A stretch of 64,000 nucleotides of DNA from Curtobacterium sp. VKM Ac-1393 (GCF_015350995.1 NZ_JADKRW010000005.1:1-64000), one strand, 5' to 3'; shown: positions 49,930 to 60,004, counted from the stretch's first letter. Notes: generated from the letters alone by a model not told the origin. Program-made: numbers and translations.

Positions 49930-50871
49930 CTAGAAGGTGAAGACCTGCGGCAGCAGCGGGTCGATGCCCACGGCGATGAACAGCAGGGTCAGGTACGTGA
50001 TCGAGCTGTGGAACACGCGCATCGGCTGCACGTGCTCGACGTGCTGGATCACCCGCGAGTACAGCCGGTGCGACTCGACGACGAACCAGATGCCCCCGGC
50101 CAGCGCGACCACGGTGTAGAGCGGGCCCATGTGCGCCACGGGGATGAGCAGCAGCGAGCAGACGAGCGTCGCCCAGGCGTAGAGCACGACCTGCAGACCG
50201 ACGACGGTGCGGCCGCGGACCACGGCGAGCATCGGGACGTCGGCGGCGTCGTAGTCGTCGCGGTACTTCATCGAGAGCGGCCAGTAGTGCGGCGGCGTCC
50301 AGAGGAAGATCACCATGAACAGGATGACCGGTGCCCAGGTCAGCGAACCGGTCACGCCGGCCCAACCGATCAGCACGGGCATGCAGCCGGCCGAGCCGCC
50401 CCAGACGATGTTCTGGGGCGTGCGGCGCTTGAGCCACAGCGTGTAGACGAACACGTAGATGAGGATCGCGATGACGCTGAGCGCCGCGGCGAGCCAGTTG
50501 ACCAGGAAGCCGAGGACCGCTGTCGACAGGACGCCGAGGATCCACGAGAACACGAGTGCCTGGCGGTCGGTGAGTTCACCAGTCACCAGGGGCCGGGTGC
50601 TCGTCCGCTTCATCAGGCGGTCGATGTCGCGGTCGATGTAGCAGTTGAAGGCCGATGCCGAGCCCGCGGACATCGCGCCGCCGAGCATCGTCCAGAACAC
50701 GAGCCACAGGTCCGGGACGCCCCGCGCGGCGAGGAACATCGTCGGCGCGGTCGTCACGAGCAGCAGCTCCATGACCCGCGGCTTCGTCAGGGAGACGTAC
50801 GCACGGACCTTGCGGGACAGCGGCGATCGGGGTCGATCGGTGTCGGGCCTGGTCACGGTGGCAGTCGGCAA
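49930..50871 (-). CDS. ctaB: Protoheme IX farnesyltransferase (heme O synthase)
   Basis: 313 residues with about nine membrane helices. The prenyl-diphosphate motif is [20 protein letters not shown] near 76-95, and the second acidic motif is [32 protein letters not shown] is a clear CtaB signature. It attaches farnesyl to heme B; CtaA then makes heme A. It is divergent from tkt, a gene order usual in actinobacteria. Confidence 0.95.
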   Translation of the reverse strand: MPTATVTRPDTDRPRSPLSRKVRAYVSLTKPRVMELLLVTTAPTMFLAARGVPDLWLVFWTMLGGAMSAGSASAFNCYIDRDIDRLMKRTSTRPLVTGELTDRQALVFSWILGVLSTAVLGFLVNWLAAALSVIAILIYVFVYTLWLKRRTPQNIVWGGSAGCMPVLIGWAGVTGSLTWAPVILFMVIFLWTPPHYWPLSMKYRDDYDAADVPMLAVVRGRTVVGLQVVLYAWATLVCSLLLIPVAHMGPLYTVVALAGGIWFVVESHRLYSRVIQHVEHVQPMRVFHSSITYLTLLFIAVGIDPLLPQVFTF

Positions 50872-51258
50872 GGGAACCTCAGTCTGTTCGCATCAGCTCG
50901 CACACTCGGTGGACGACTGCGGCGGCGTCCGGGCGTGCGCTGACCCGGAATGTCCACGGGTCGTCGACAGTTTACGCGATGGAAGCGCCGCGATGATGCC
51001 CCGCTTCCCCACGACACGCCCGGCGAACGCGTCCTGCGCGACCCGAGTCATGAACATCGGGGGTCACCTGAACCCCTTCTGAGTGGCTGGTCACTATGCT
51101 GGACATGCCCTCCCGCAGTGCGTGCCCCGATGACGTCGGTCGCGATGAGCCGGTCGGCCGCCGCATGACGGCGACACGACTCGGCCCCGGGATGGCCACA
51201 TGTCCGTGCGATGGCACGAGCCCTCGCACATGTCGCATCAAGAAGGGTCAACATCCAA
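50872..51258. promoter_or_regulatory. Divergent control region of ctaB and tkt
   Basis: 387 bp without a convincing gene. TAAACT on the minus strand (50974-50969) is a possible ctaB -10. TATGCT on the plus strand (51095-51100) is a possible tkt -10, leaving a leader of about 150 nt. Neither has a clear -35. The leader contains no obvious riboswitch fold, though its length would allow regulation. Confidence 0.35.
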
Positions 51259-53352
51259 GTGGCTGAATTCACCTGGGACGCCATCGACCGGAAGGCCGTC
51301 GACACGGCCCGCGTTCTCGCCGCCGACTCGGTCGAGGCCGCCGGCAACGGTCACCCCGGCACCGCGATGAGCCTCGCGCCGCTCGCACACCTGCTCTTCC
51401 AGAAGGTGATGCGTCGCGACCCGAGCGACTCCACCTGGATCGGCCGCGACCGCTTCATCCTCTCCGCCGGTCACGCCTCGATCCTCCAGTACGTGCAGTT
51501 CTACCTGCACGGCTACGGCCTCGAGCTCGAGGACCTGCAGCACCTGCGCAAGTGGGGCTCGAAGACCCCGGGTCACCCGGAGTACGGCCACACCGACGGT
51601 GTCGAGATCACCACCGGCCCGCTCGGCCAGGGCCTCGCCAGCGCCGTGGGCTTCGGCTACGCGCAGCGTTACGAGCGCGGCCTGTTCGACCCGGAGACCG
51701 CCGACGGCGAGTCGCCCTTCGACCACTTCACCTACGTGATCGCCGGCGACGGCGACATGCAGGAGGGCGTGACGAACGAGGCCGCGAGCCTCGCCGGCCG
51801 CCAGCAGCTCGGTCGCCTGGTCGTCTTCTACGACTCGAACCAGATCTCGATCGAGGACGACACCGACATCTCCTTCTCGGAGAGCGTGCCGGACCGCTAC
51901 GAGGCACTCGGCTGGCACGTCCAGACCGTGGACTGGAAGAAGACGGGCGAGTACTCGGAGGACGCCGAGGCGCTCTTCGCCGCGGTCGAGGCCGCCAAGG
52001 CCGTCTCCGACAAGCCGTCGCTCATCGTCCTCAAGACGATCATCGGCTGGCCGTCGCCGACCAAGCAGAACTCCGGCAAGATCCACGGCTCCGCGCTGGG
52101 TGCCGACGAGCTGAAGGGCCTCAAGGAGGTGCTCGGGTTCGACCCCGAGCAGACCTTCCACGTCGACCCCGAGGTGCTCGAGTACACCCGTGGCGCCATC
52201 GCCAAGGGCCAGGAGCAGCACGCCGAGTGGACGAAGACCTTCGACGCGTGGGCTGCGGCCAACCCGGAGAAGAAGGCCATCCTCGACCGCATCAACGCGG
52301 GCGAGCTGCCCGAGGGCCTCGAAGCGGCCCTGCCGGTCTTCCCGACCGAGAAGGCCGTCTCGACGCGTGCCGCCTCCGGCAAGGTCATCAACGCCATCGC
52401 GCCGCTGATGCCCGAGTTCTGGGGCGGTTCGGCCGACCTCGCCGAGTCGAACCTCACCACGATCGAGGGCGCGAAGTCCTTCGGTCCGGCCGAGGCGTCG
52501 ACCAAGGCGTGGAGCACCGACCCGTACGGCCGCGTGCTGCACTTCGGCATCCGCGAGCACGCGATGGGCTCGATCCTCTCCGGCATCGTCCTGCACGGCA
52601 ACACCCGCCCCTTCGGTGGCACCTTCCTGATCTTCAGCGACTACATGCGCCCGGCGGTCCGTCTCGCCGCGCTCATGCAGGCGCCGGCGATCTACGTCTG
52701 GACGCACGACTCCGTCGCCCTCGGCGAGGACGGCCCGACGCACCAGCCGATCGAGCAGATCTCCGCGCTCCGTGCGATCCCCGGTCTCGACGTGGTCCGC
52801 CCCGCCGACGCCAACGAGGTCGCGTACGCGTGGCTCGAGATGCTCAAGCACACCGACCGTCCGGCGGGCATCGCGCTGAGCCGTCAGAACCTCCCCGTGT
52901 TCGAGCGTGGCGAGGGCGACGCCTCCGGTGAGGTCTTCGCCTCGGCGAAGAACGTCGCCAAGGGCGCGTACATCCTGGCCGAGGCGCCGAACGGCACCCC
53001 GGACGTGATCCTCATCGCGACCGGTTCCGAGGTCCAGATCGCCGTCGAGGCGCGCGAGCAGCTCAAGGCCGAGGGCATCAACGCCCGCGTCGTGAGCGCC
53101 CCGTCCCTCGAGTGGTTCCGCGCCCAGTCCGAGAACTACCAGGACCAGGTGCTCCCGAAGGACGTCACCGCACGCGTGTCGGTCGAGGCCGGCATCGCCA
53201 TGAGCTGGCGCGACATCGTCGGCGACAAGGGCCGCAGCGTCTCGATCGAGCACTTCGGTGCATCGGCCGACTACCAGACGCTCTTCAAGGAGTTCGGCTT
53301 CACGACGGAGCACGTCGTGGCCGCCGCGAAGGAATCGCTCGCGGCTTCCTGA
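51259..53352 (+). CDS. tkt: Transketolase
   Basis: 697 residues from GTG 51259. The thiamine diphosphate motif is [20 protein letters not shown], ending in the conserved N-x region [29 protein letters not shown] and [11 protein letters not shown] lie in the first domain. The transketolase motif [19 protein letters not shown] and [18 protein letters not shown] with catalytic His/Glu follow. It transfers two-carbon ketol units in the pentose phosphate pathway. It is the first gene of tkt-tal-pgi-zwf-opcA-pgl. Two hairpins separate it from tal. Confidence 0.97.
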   Translation: MAEFTWDAIDRKAVDTARVLAADSVEAAGNGHPGTAMSLAPLAHLLFQKVMRRDPSDSTWIGRDRFILSAGHASILQYVQFYLHGYGLELEDLQHLRKWGSKTPGHPEYGHTDGVEITTGPLGQGLASAVGFGYAQRYERGLFDPETADGESPFDHFTYVIAGDGDMQEGVTNEAASLAGRQQLGRLVVFYDSNQISIEDDTDISFSESVPDRYEALGWHVQTVDWKKTGEYSEDAEALFAAVEAAKAVSDKPSLIVLKTIIGWPSPTKQNSGKIHGSALGADELKGLKEVLGFDPEQTFHVDPEVLEYTRGAIAKGQEQHAEWTKTFDAWAAANPEKKAILDRINAGELPEGLEAALPVFPTEKAVSTRAASGKVINAIAPLMPEFWGGSADLAESNLTTIEGAKSFGPAEASTKAWSTDPYGRVLHFGIREHAMGSILSGIVLHGNTRPFGGTFLIFSDYMRPAVRLAALMQAPAIYVWTHDSVALGEDGPTHQPIEQISALRAIPGLDVVRPADANEVAYAWLEMLKHTDRPAGIALSRQNLPVFERGEGDASGEVFASAKNVAKGAYILAEAPNGTPDVILIATGSEVQIAVEAREQLKAEGINARVVSAPSLEWFRAQSENYQDQVLPKDVTARVSVEAGIAMSWRDIVGDKGRSVSIEHFGASADYQTLFKEFGFTTEHVVAAAKESLAAS

Positions 53353-53360
53353 CCCACGCG

Positions 53361-53390
53361 GGGCCGGGTCCGGTTCGCCGGATCCGGCCC
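53361..53390 (+). terminator. Hairpin after tkt (possible attenuator)
   Basis: GGGCCGGGTCCGG (53361-53373) pairs with CCGGATCCGGCCC (53378-53390) with one G-T wobble, loop TTCG, followed by TTCT. It may terminate part of the transcription before tal. Confidence 0.65.
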
Positions 53391-53395
53391 TTCTG

Positions 53396-53433
53396 CCGGG
53401 AGGCGCGGCTCGGCTCCGCCACGCGCCTCCCGG
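53396..53433. repeat. Family 1-like hairpin between tkt and tal
   Basis: CCGGGAGGCGCG (53396-53407) and its complement CGCGCCTCCCGG (53422-53433), loop 14 nt. It shares GGGAGGC with family 1. Confidence 0.6.
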
Positions 53434-53508
53434 TCCCCCAGACCCCGACTCCACGGCCCCCGTCGCATCCACGACGACGGCCAGTCGATGAAAGAAGAAG
53501 AGAAACAC

Positions 53509-54621
53509 ATGGCTGAGAACACCCCCACCGCCGCCCTCTCCGCGGTCGGCGTGAGCATCTGGCTCGACGACCTGTCCCGCGAACTGCTGGAGACCGGCAA
53601 GCTCGAGTCCCTCATCGCCGAGAAGAACGTCGTCGGTGTCACCACGAACCCGACGATCTTCGCGTCGGCCCTCGCCAAGGGCGAGCGGTACGACGCACAG
53701 GTCAAGGAGCTGGCCGCTGCCGGCACCGACGTGACCAGCGCGATCTTCGAGATCACCACGCAGGACGTCGCCAACGCATCCGACGTCTTCAAGCCGATCT
53801 ACGACTCGAGCAACGGCTTCGATGGCCGTGTGTCGATCGAGGTCGAGCCGGGCCTGGCCCACGAGACCGCCAAGACCATCGAGCAGGCCAAGTTCCTCTT
53901 CGACAAGGTCGGCCGCGAGAACGTCCTCATCAAGATCCCCGCCACGGTCGAGGGCCTCGAGGCCATCACCGAGGTCATCGGCGCCGGCATCTCGGTCAAC
54001 GTCACCCTGATCTTCTCGCTCGAGCGCTACCGCGCTGTCATCGACGCCTACCTCGGTGGGCTCGAGAAGGCCAAGGCCGCCGGCCACGACCTGTCGAAGA
54101 TCCACTCCGTCGCCTCGTTCTTCGTGTCGCGCGTCGACTCCGAGATCGACAAGCGCCTGGACGCCGTCGGCACCGACGAGGCCAAGGCCCTCAAGTCGAA
54201 GGCCGGCATCGCCAACGCGCAGCTCGCCTACCAGGTCTGGACCGAGGCGTTCGCCTCCGAGCGTGCCCTCGGCCTGCTCGAGGCCGGTGCGAACACGCAG
54301 CGTCCGCTCTGGGCCTCGACCGGCGTCAAGGACCCGTCGCTGCCCGACACCCTCTACGTGACCGAGCTCGCCGCGCCGAACACCGTCAACACGATGCCGG
54401 GCAAGACGCTCGACGCCACGTTCGACCACGGCGAGATCCACGGCGACGCGATCGCCGGCACCTTCGACGACGCGCAGCAGGTCCTCGACCAGCTCGCCGC
54501 GCAGGGCATCGACTACGACGACGTCGTGGCGCTGCTCGAGAAGGAGGGCGTGGACAAGTTCAACGTCTCGTGGGGCGAGCTCGTCGACACCGTCAAGACC
54601 GCGCTCGAGGGCGCCAAGTAG
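53509..54621 (+). CDS. tal: Transaldolase
   Basis: 370 residues from ATG 53509; AAGAAGAAG upstream is a purine-rich ribosome site. The N-terminal [20 protein letters not shown] and [15 protein letters not shown] are typical of actinobacterial transaldolase. The Schiff-base Lys is in [15 protein letters not shown], and [20 protein letters not shown] and [17 protein letters not shown] follow. It moves dihydroxyacetone units between sugar phosphates. The stop overlaps the pgi start by one base. Confidence 0.96.
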   Translation: MAENTPTAALSAVGVSIWLDDLSRELLETGKLESLIAEKNVVGVTTNPTIFASALAKGERYDAQVKELAAAGTDVTSAIFEITTQDVANASDVFKPIYDSSNGFDGRVSIEVEPGLAHETAKTIEQAKFLFDKVGRENVLIKIPATVEGLEAITEVIGAGISVNVTLIFSLERYRAVIDAYLGGLEKAKAAGHDLSKIHSVASFFVSRVDSEIDKRLDAVGTDEAKALKSKAGIANAQLAYQVWTEAFASERALGLLEAGANTQRPLWASTGVKDPSLPDTLYVTELAAPNTVNTMPGKTLDATFDHGEIHGDAIAGTFDDAQQVLDQLAAQGIDYDDVVALLEKEGVDKFNVSWGELVDTVKTALEGAK

Positions 54622-56219
54622 TGACGGTTTCCATCGCTGCCAGCGGCGACGCCGCGCGGGCCATCGACTCGGTGGTCCCGCGGCTCGTCGCTGACCTGGT
54701 GGCCTCGGGCATCACCGCCCAGGACGCCGAACTGTGGGGACCGGACGCCGAGGCCGAGGCGTCGAAGCGCCTCGGCTGGGTAGAGGCCGTCTCGGTCTCC
54801 CGCCCGCTCGTCGACCAGATCACCGCGCTGCGCGAGTCGCTCCGTGCCGAAGGGGTCGACCACGTCGTCCTCGCCGGCATGGGCGGCTCGTCGCTCGCGC
54901 CCGAGGTGATCACGCGCACCGCCGGCGTCCCGCTGACGGTGCTCGACTCGACCGATCCCGCGCAGGTCCGGGCCGCCGTCGCGACGAACCTCGAGCGCAC
55001 CGTGCTCGTCGTCTCGTCGAAGTCGGGCTCCACGCTCGAGACCGACTCGCAGCGCCGTGTGTACGAGCAGGCGTTCCGCGACGCCGGGATCGATCCCGCC
55101 GCCCGCATCGTCGTCGTCACCGACCCGGGCTCCGCGCTCGAGGCCGTCGCGACGGACGCCGGCTACCGCGTCTTCACCGCCGACCCCACCGTCGGCGGCC
55201 GCTACTCGGCGCTCACCGCCTTCGGCCTCGTGCCCTCGGGGCTCGCCGGAGCGGACATCGCCGAGCTGCTCGACGAGGCAGATGCCATCTCCGCACTGCT
55301 GTCGGTGGACCTCGACGAGAACCCCGGGCTCGTGCTCGGTGCGGTCCTCGCCGGCACCGACCCGCTGCGCTCCACGATCGCGATCGTCCCGGACGGCACC
55401 CACATCGTCGGCTTCGGCGACTGGGTGGAACAGCTGATCGCGGAGTCGACCGGCAAGAGCGGTCGCGGCCTGCTGCCCGTCGTGCTGCACGCCGACTCCC
55501 CCGAGGTGTCCGCCGCACTGCCCGACGTCCAGGTCATCCGCCTGGTCGGGTCGCGCGAGGACGAACGCCACGTCGCCGAGGGCGAGGTCGAGATCACCGG
55601 CACGCTCGGTGGCCAGTTCCTCGTCTGGGAGTACGCGGTCGCGGTCGCCGGGCGACTGCTCGGCATCGACCCGTTCGACCAGCCCGACGTCGAGGCCGCC
55701 AAGGTCGCGACCCGTGCGCTCCTCGACGACCGTCCGGCCGCAGCAGAACCCGCGTTCACCGAGGACGGCATCGCCGTCTCCGCGACGCCTGGACTGCCGG
55801 TCGGGACGACGCTCGCAGAAGCTGTGTCGGGCCTCCTGTCCGCACTGGACCAGACCGGCTACGTGGCGGTGCAGGCGTACGTCGACCGCACCACGAACGG
55901 CGACCTCGAGACGCTCCGCGACGCCCTGGCGGCGCGCACGCGTCGTCCGGTCACCTTCGGGTACGGACCGCGGTTCCTGCACTCGACCGGCCAGTACCAC
56001 AAGGGCGGCCCTGCCACGGGAGTGTTCCTCCAGATCGTGGCCGACGAAGCGGAGGACCTGGCGATCCCGGGTCGACCGTTCTCGTTCGGGCAGCTCCTCC
56101 AGGCCCAGGCCGCCGGCGACGCGAGTGTCCTCGCACAGCACGGCCGCCCGGTCCTCACCCTCACGACGTCGGACGTGCACGCCGCCACCGCGGCCATCGC
56201 CTCCGCCGTCTCCCACTGA
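54621..56219 (+). CDS. pgi: Glucose-6-phosphate isomerase
   Basis: 532 residues from GTG 54621 (TAGTG overlap with tal). The SIS fold is seen in VLAGMGGSSLAPEVI and VVSSKSGSTLETDSQ, with the phosphate-binding SKSGST. FTADPTVGGRYSALTAFGLVP, GFGDWVEQLIAESTGKSGRG and FLHSTGQYHKGGPATGVFLQ (catalytic Lys/His region) follow. It converts glucose-6-phosphate and fructose-6-phosphate. Its place inside the pentose phosphate operon, between tal and zwf, ties the branch-point enzymes together. In some bacteria tal and pgi are fused; here they are separate but coupled. Confidence 0.95.
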   Translation: MTVSIAASGDAARAIDSVVPRLVADLVASGITAQDAELWGPDAEAEASKRLGWVEAVSVSRPLVDQITALRESLRAEGVDHVVLAGMGGSSLAPEVITRTAGVPLTVLDSTDPAQVRAAVATNLERTVLVVSSKSGSTLETDSQRRVYEQAFRDAGIDPAARIVVVTDPGSALEAVATDAGYRVFTADPTVGGRYSALTAFGLVPSGLAGADIAELLDEADAISALLSVDLDENPGLVLGAVLAGTDPLRSTIAIVPDGTHIVGFGDWVEQLIAESTGKSGRGLLPVVLHADSPEVSAALPDVQVIRLVGSREDERHVAEGEVEITGTLGGQFLVWEYAVAVAGRLLGIDPFDQPDVEAAKVATRALLDDRPAAAEPAFTEDGIAVSATPGLPVGTTLAEAVSGLLSALDQTGYVAVQAYVDRTTNGDLETLRDALAARTRRPVTFGYGPRFLHSTGQYHKGGPATGVFLQIVADEAEDLAIPGRPFSFGQLLQAQAAGDASVLAQHGRPVLTLTTSDVHAATAAIASAVSH

Positions 56220-56242
56220 CTCTCGAAGGAGATCACCGACTC

Positions 56243-57781
56243 ATGTCACCGGTGGCAATCACCCCGGAGCACAACCCGCTCCGGCTGCCGACCGATCGTC
56301 GACTGAACCGGATCGCGGGACCGAGCACGCTCATCATCTTCGGCGTGACAGGTGACCTGTCACGCAAGAAGCTGATGCCCGCGGTCTACGACCTGGCCAA
56401 CCGTGGGCTCCTGCCCCCGGGGTTCGCGCTCGTCGGGTTCGCCCGTCGCGACTGGGAGGACCAAGACTTCTCCCAGCTCGTGCACGACGCCGTCAAGGAG
56501 CACTCCCGGACCCCGTTCGACGAGGACGTCTGGCGTCAGCTCGAACAGGGCATCCGCTTCGTCCAGGGCTCGTTCGACGACCCCGAGGCCTTCCGTGAGC
56601 TGAAGCGCACGGTCGACGACCTCGACGCCGAGCGCGGGACGCTGGGCAACCACGCGTTCTACCTGTCGATCCCGCCGAAGATGTTCCCGGTCGTCACCGA
56701 GCAGCTGAAGCTGTCCGGCCTGACCGAGAAGCGCGAGGGCTCGTGGAGCCGTGTGGTCGTCGAGAAGCCGTTCGGCTCCGACCTCCGCACCGCCCGTGAG
56801 CTGAACGCGATCGTCGAGAGCGTCTTCGCTCCCGACGACGTGTTCCGCATCGACCACTACCTCGGCAAGGAGACCGTCCAGAACCTGCTGACGCTCCGGT
56901 TCGCGAACCAGATGTACGAACCTATCTGGAACTCGAACTACGTCGACCACGTCCAGATCACGATGGCCGAGGACATCGGCGTCGCCGGACGTGCCGCGTA
57001 CTACGACGGCATCGGTGCGGCACGCGACGTCATCCAGAACCACCTGCTGCAGCTCCTCGCGCTCACCGCGATGGAGGAGCCCGTCTCGTTCAAGGCCGCC
57101 GACCTGCGCGCCGAGAAGGAGAAGGTCCTCTCCGCGGTGCGCCTGCCCGAGGACCTGTCGACGGCCACCGCCCGCGGGCAGTACGCCGGCGGGTGGCAGG
57201 GCGGCGAGAAGGTGCTCGGATTCCTCGACGAGGGCGGCATGGACCCCGAGTCCGGCACCGAGACCTACGCGGCCATCAAGCTCGACATCGCGACCCGTCG
57301 CTGGCAGGGCGTGCCGTTCTACCTGCGCGCCGGCAAGCGTCTGGGCCGACGGGTGACCGAGATCGCGATCGTGTTCAAGCGCGTCCCCGAGGACGTCTAC
57401 GGCAACTCGCAGTCGCCGCTCGGTCAGAACGCGCTCGTCATCCGTGTCCAGCCGGACGAGGGGGTCACGCTCCGCTTCGGCTCGAAGGTCCCGGGCGTCG
57501 GCACGCAGGTGCGCGACGTCACGATGGACTTCGGCTACGGCCACGCGTTCACCGAGGCCTCCCCCGAGGCGTACGAGCGACTCATCCTCGACGTGCTCCT
57601 CGGCGACCCACCGCTGTTCCCGCGGCACCAAGAGGTGGAACTGTCCTGGAAGATCCTCGACCCGATCGAGGAGTTCTGGGCCACGCAGGGCCAGCCCGAG
57701 CAGTACCGTCCCGGCACGTGGGGTCCGGAATCGGCCGACGCCCTGCTCGCCCGCGACGGCCGGACCTGGAGGCGTCCATGA
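56243..57781 (+). CDS. zwf: Glucose-6-phosphate dehydrogenase
   Basis: 512 residues from ATG 56243 with GAAGGAGA upstream. The NADP-binding motif is IIFGVTGDLSRKKLMPAVYD, and the catalytic RIDHYLGKETVQNLLTLRFAN (shown as RIDHYLGKETVQN) near 206 includes the active-site His. VVVEKPFGSDLRTA contains the EKPxG element. It oxidises glucose-6-phosphate to 6-phosphogluconolactone and makes NADPH. OpcA follows with ATGA overlap and acts as its assembly/activation partner. Confidence 0.97.
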   Translation: MSPVAITPEHNPLRLPTDRRLNRIAGPSTLIIFGVTGDLSRKKLMPAVYDLANRGLLPPGFALVGFARRDWEDQDFSQLVHDAVKEHSRTPFDEDVWRQLEQGIRFVQGSFDDPEAFRELKRTVDDLDAERGTLGNHAFYLSIPPKMFPVVTEQLKLSGLTEKREGSWSRVVVEKPFGSDLRTARELNAIVESVFAPDDVFRIDHYLGKETVQNLLTLRFANQMYEPIWNSNYVDHVQITMAEDIGVAGRAAYYDGIGAARDVIQNHLLQLLALTAMEEPVSFKAADLRAEKEKVLSAVRLPEDLSTATARGQYAGGWQGGEKVLGFLDEGGMDPESGTETYAAIKLDIATRRWQGVPFYLRAGKRLGRRVTEIAIVFKRVPEDVYGNSQSPLGQNALVIRVQPDEGVTLRFGSKVPGVGTQVRDVTMDFGYGHAFTEASPEAYERLILDVLLGDPPLFPRHQEVELSWKILDPIEEFWATQGQPEQYRPGTWGPESADALLARDGRTWRRP

Positions 57782-58722
57782 AGATCGACCTGCCGAACAC
57801 CACGGTCTCGAAGATCCAGAAGAAGCTCGTCCACATCCGCGAAGAGGGCGGCGCTGTCGCTCTCGGTCGTGTCCTGACCCTCATCATCTCGACGGCCCTG
57901 GGCCACGAGGAAGAGGCGATCGAGGCGGCGAACGAGGCGTCGCGCGAGCACCCGATGCGCGTGATCATCGTGTCGAAGAACGCCGGTGACACGAAGTCGC
58001 CCGGCCGTCTCGACGCGCAGATCCGTGTGGGCAGCGACGCGGGCGCCAGCGAGGTCATCGTCCTCCGCGCGTACGGCGAGACCGCGACCGACGAGGAGAG
58101 CCTGGTCACCGGCCTGCTCCTGCCGGACGCGCCCGTCGTCGCCTGGTGGCCACAGACCGCCCCGGAGCAGCCGTCGGCCTCGGCACTGGGCCGCATCGCC
58201 CAGCGCCGGATCACCGACGCAGCCGCACAGAAGGACCCCAACGGCGCGATCGAGGCCCTCGGTGCCTCGTACGTGCCGGGTGACACCGACTTCGCGTGGA
58301 CCCGCCTGACCCTGTGGCGGAACCAGCTCGCCGCGGCGCTCGACCAGCCGCCGTACGAGCCCATCACCGGCGTCGAGGTCTCCGGGGCGTCGGACAGTCC
58401 GTCGACGATCCTGCTCGCCGCGTGGTTGCAGCTGCAGCTCGAGGTGCCGGTCACGGTCACCACGTCGCCGCGTGCCACCGGTTCGAGCGGCATCCACGGC
58501 GTCAAGCTCGTGCGCGAGTCCGGCACCATCGAGCTCGAGCGTTCCCTGGTGGACGTCGCGACGCTCTCGATGCCCGGGCAGCCGACGCACGACCTGTCGC
58601 TGCCACGCCGCAACCTGCGCGACTGCCTGGCCGAGGAACTCCGTAGACTCGACCCGGACGTCCTCTTCGGAGACGTCGTCAAGCACGGGGTTCCCCAGCT
58701 GCGCGAGACCATCGCCCGCTGA
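57778..58722 (+). CDS. opcA: OpcA, glucose-6-phosphate dehydrogenase assembly protein
   Basis: 314 residues. Actinobacterial OpcA pattern: GRVLTLIISTALGHEEEAIE, EHPMRVIIVSKNAGDTKSPG, VVAWWPQTAPEQPSASALGR and DTDFAWTRLTLWRNQLAAAL. It is needed for full or redox-regulated activity of G6PDH in cyanobacteria and supports it in actinobacteria. It overlaps zwf by 4 nt. A 15-bp hairpin follows 11 nt after the stop. Confidence 0.94.
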   Translation: MKIDLPNTTVSKIQKKLVHIREEGGAVALGRVLTLIISTALGHEEEAIEAANEASREHPMRVIIVSKNAGDTKSPGRLDAQIRVGSDAGASEVIVLRAYGETATDEESLVTGLLLPDAPVVAWWPQTAPEQPSASALGRIAQRRITDAAAQKDPNGAIEALGASYVPGDTDFAWTRLTLWRNQLAAALDQPPYEPITGVEVSGASDSPSTILLAAWLQLQLEVPVTVTTSPRATGSSGIHGVKLVRESGTIELERSLVDVATLSMPGQPTHDLSLPRRNLRDCLAEELRRLDPDVLFGDVVKHGVPQLRETIAR

Positions 58723-58733
58723 GCACCCCACAA

Positions 58734-58770
58734 CGGTCGGGCCGTCTGTCTGGTGCAGACGGCCCGACCG
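58734..58770. terminator. Hairpin between opcA and pgl
   Basis: Perfect 15-bp stem CGGTCGGGCCGTCTG (58734-58748) with its complement (58756-58770), loop TCTGGTG, no T tract. It may reduce read-through from opcA into pgl. Confidence 0.65.
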
Positions 58771-58820
58771 GACCGAAGGCGGTCGTACGACCGGTCGGCC
58801 GCCACGAACACGGGAGTCAC

Positions 58821-59591
58821 GTGACCAACGAACGGCGGGTGCTCGTGCACCCGGACAAGCAGGCCCTCGGCGCTTCGGTCGCCGCACGCTTCATCACCAA
58901 GATCATCGACGTGCTCGACGAGCAGGAGCGTGCCGACATCGCGATCAGCGGTGGCTCGGTGTCCTCTCTCGTCCTCGCCGCGATCGGCAAGTCGCCGGCG
59001 CGCGAGAGCGTCGACTGGTCGAAGGTGCACGTCTGGTGGGTCGACGAGCGCTGGGTTCCGGCCGGTGACGCCGACCGCAACACCACGGGCACGCAGACCG
59101 ACTTCTTCGACCACGTCGACATCCCGGAGTCGAACATCCACCCGATGCCCGCTTCCGACGCCGGCATCGACATCGAGGCCGCCGCGCTGCAGTACGAGCG
59201 CGAGCTGCAGGACGCCGCGTACGAAGGCGCCGTCGCTCCGCGCTTCGACATCACGCTGCTCGGCGTCGGCCCCGACGGGCACACCGCGTCGCTGTTCCCC
59301 GAGTTCCCGCAGCTCACCGTCACCGATCGCGCCGTCGTGTCGGTCGACGACTCCCCCAAGCCGCCGCCGCAGCGTCTGACCGTCACCTACCCGGTGATCA
59401 ACGCCTCGCAGCGCGTCTGGGTCATCCTGTCCGGTGCCGAGAAGGCGTCGGTCCTCGGGCTCGCCCTTGCGGGCGCCTCCGTCGAGGACGTCCCCGTCGG
59501 TGGTGTCCAGGGCCGGAAGCGCACCGTGTTCTTCGTGGACCAGGACGCCGCGCGCGACGTCCCCGAGAACCTGATCGCGTCGACGTACTAG
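58821..59591 (+). CDS. pgl: 6-phosphogluconolactonase
   Basis: 256 residues from GTG 58821. NagB/RpiA-like lactonase: IAISGGSVSSLVLAAIG near residue 40, VHVWWVDERWVPAGDADRN with the catalytic region, and LLGVGPDGHTASLFPEFP with the phosphate-binding GxGxDGHxASLFP motif. It hydrolyses 6-phosphogluconolactone, completing the step after zwf. The stop is followed 15 nt later by a perfect 40-nt palindrome. Confidence 0.95.
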   Translation: MTNERRVLVHPDKQALGASVAARFITKIIDVLDEQERADIAISGGSVSSLVLAAIGKSPARESVDWSKVHVWWVDERWVPAGDADRNTTGTQTDFFDHVDIPESNIHPMPASDAGIDIEAAALQYERELQDAAYEGAVAPRFDITLLGVGPDGHTASLFPEFPQLTVTDRAVVSVDDSPKPPPQRLTVTYPVINASQRVWVILSGAEKASVLGLALAGASVEDVPVGGVQGRKRTVFFVDQDAARDVPENLIASTY

Positions 59592-59606
59592 ACGCGCGTC
59601 CTGCCT

Positions 59607-59646
59607 GACGGGAGGCCCGGTGCCAGCTGGCACCGGGCCTCCCGTC
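59607..59646. repeat. Family 1 perfect 40-nt palindrome, terminator of pgl
   Basis: GACGGGAGGCCCGGTGCCAG followed directly by its exact complement. The best-conserved copy of the family in the window and nearly the same as the truncated copy at 1-34. Confidence 0.8.
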
Positions 59647-60004
59647 TGTCGTCTGGTCGCGTCCACCGCGCGCGTCCGCCTGCCCACCGCCCGCCGCCCG
59701 CCCCGAGGTTCCGAAATCTCGGCATGTCGGCGCGCGCCTCGCCCGTCTCTGGAACCTCGGCGGAGCGCACGCGGCGTGTTGTGGAACCTCGACGATTGCA
59801 GGTGGAGCAGATGTTGTACGCGTCCGGCACGGGCGCGCTGCATGCACGACACGCCACACGCTCGGCGTCGAGGTCGCACGAACGGCCGCCGGAGCAGCTC
59901 CGGATGACGAGATTTCGGAACCTCGGCGTGGCTCGAGGCCGCTGTGGCATCTCGGCGGAGCGCACGCGGCGTGTCGTGCAACCCCGAGAGCGCTCAGCGA
60001 CACA
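59647..60004. repeat. Non-coding region with family 3 repeats
   Basis: No convincing gene in these 358 bp. An exact inverted pair, GAGGTTCCGAAATCTC at 59705-59720 and its complement at 59909-59924, encloses about 190 bp. A 24-nt direct repeat beginning CTCGGCGGAGCGCACGCGGC occurs at 59756-59779 and 59951-59974. GGAACCTCGGCG (59751-59762) and GGAACCTCGACG (59783-59794) are further copies. Base composition within 59794-59900 is less GC-rich than the genes. It could be a decayed element or a structured RNA. Confidence 0.7.

Noticed and set aside
50872..51258. Riboswitch or tRNA in the ctaB-tkt gap
   Set aside because: I could not find a cloverleaf or a known riboswitch core by eye; only weak -10-like hexamers are present.
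51238..54441. Very long open frame on the minus strand opposite tkt and tal
   Set aside because: It mirrors the codon periodicity of high-GC genes on the other strand, shows no family motifs, and its product is compositionally odd (Val/Leu/Gly/Asp/Arg-rich). tkt and tal are certain.
59794..59920. Possible small gene within the 59.65-60.0 kb gap
   Set aside because: Short open frames there lack a ribosome site, coincide with repeats and show no protein-like composition.
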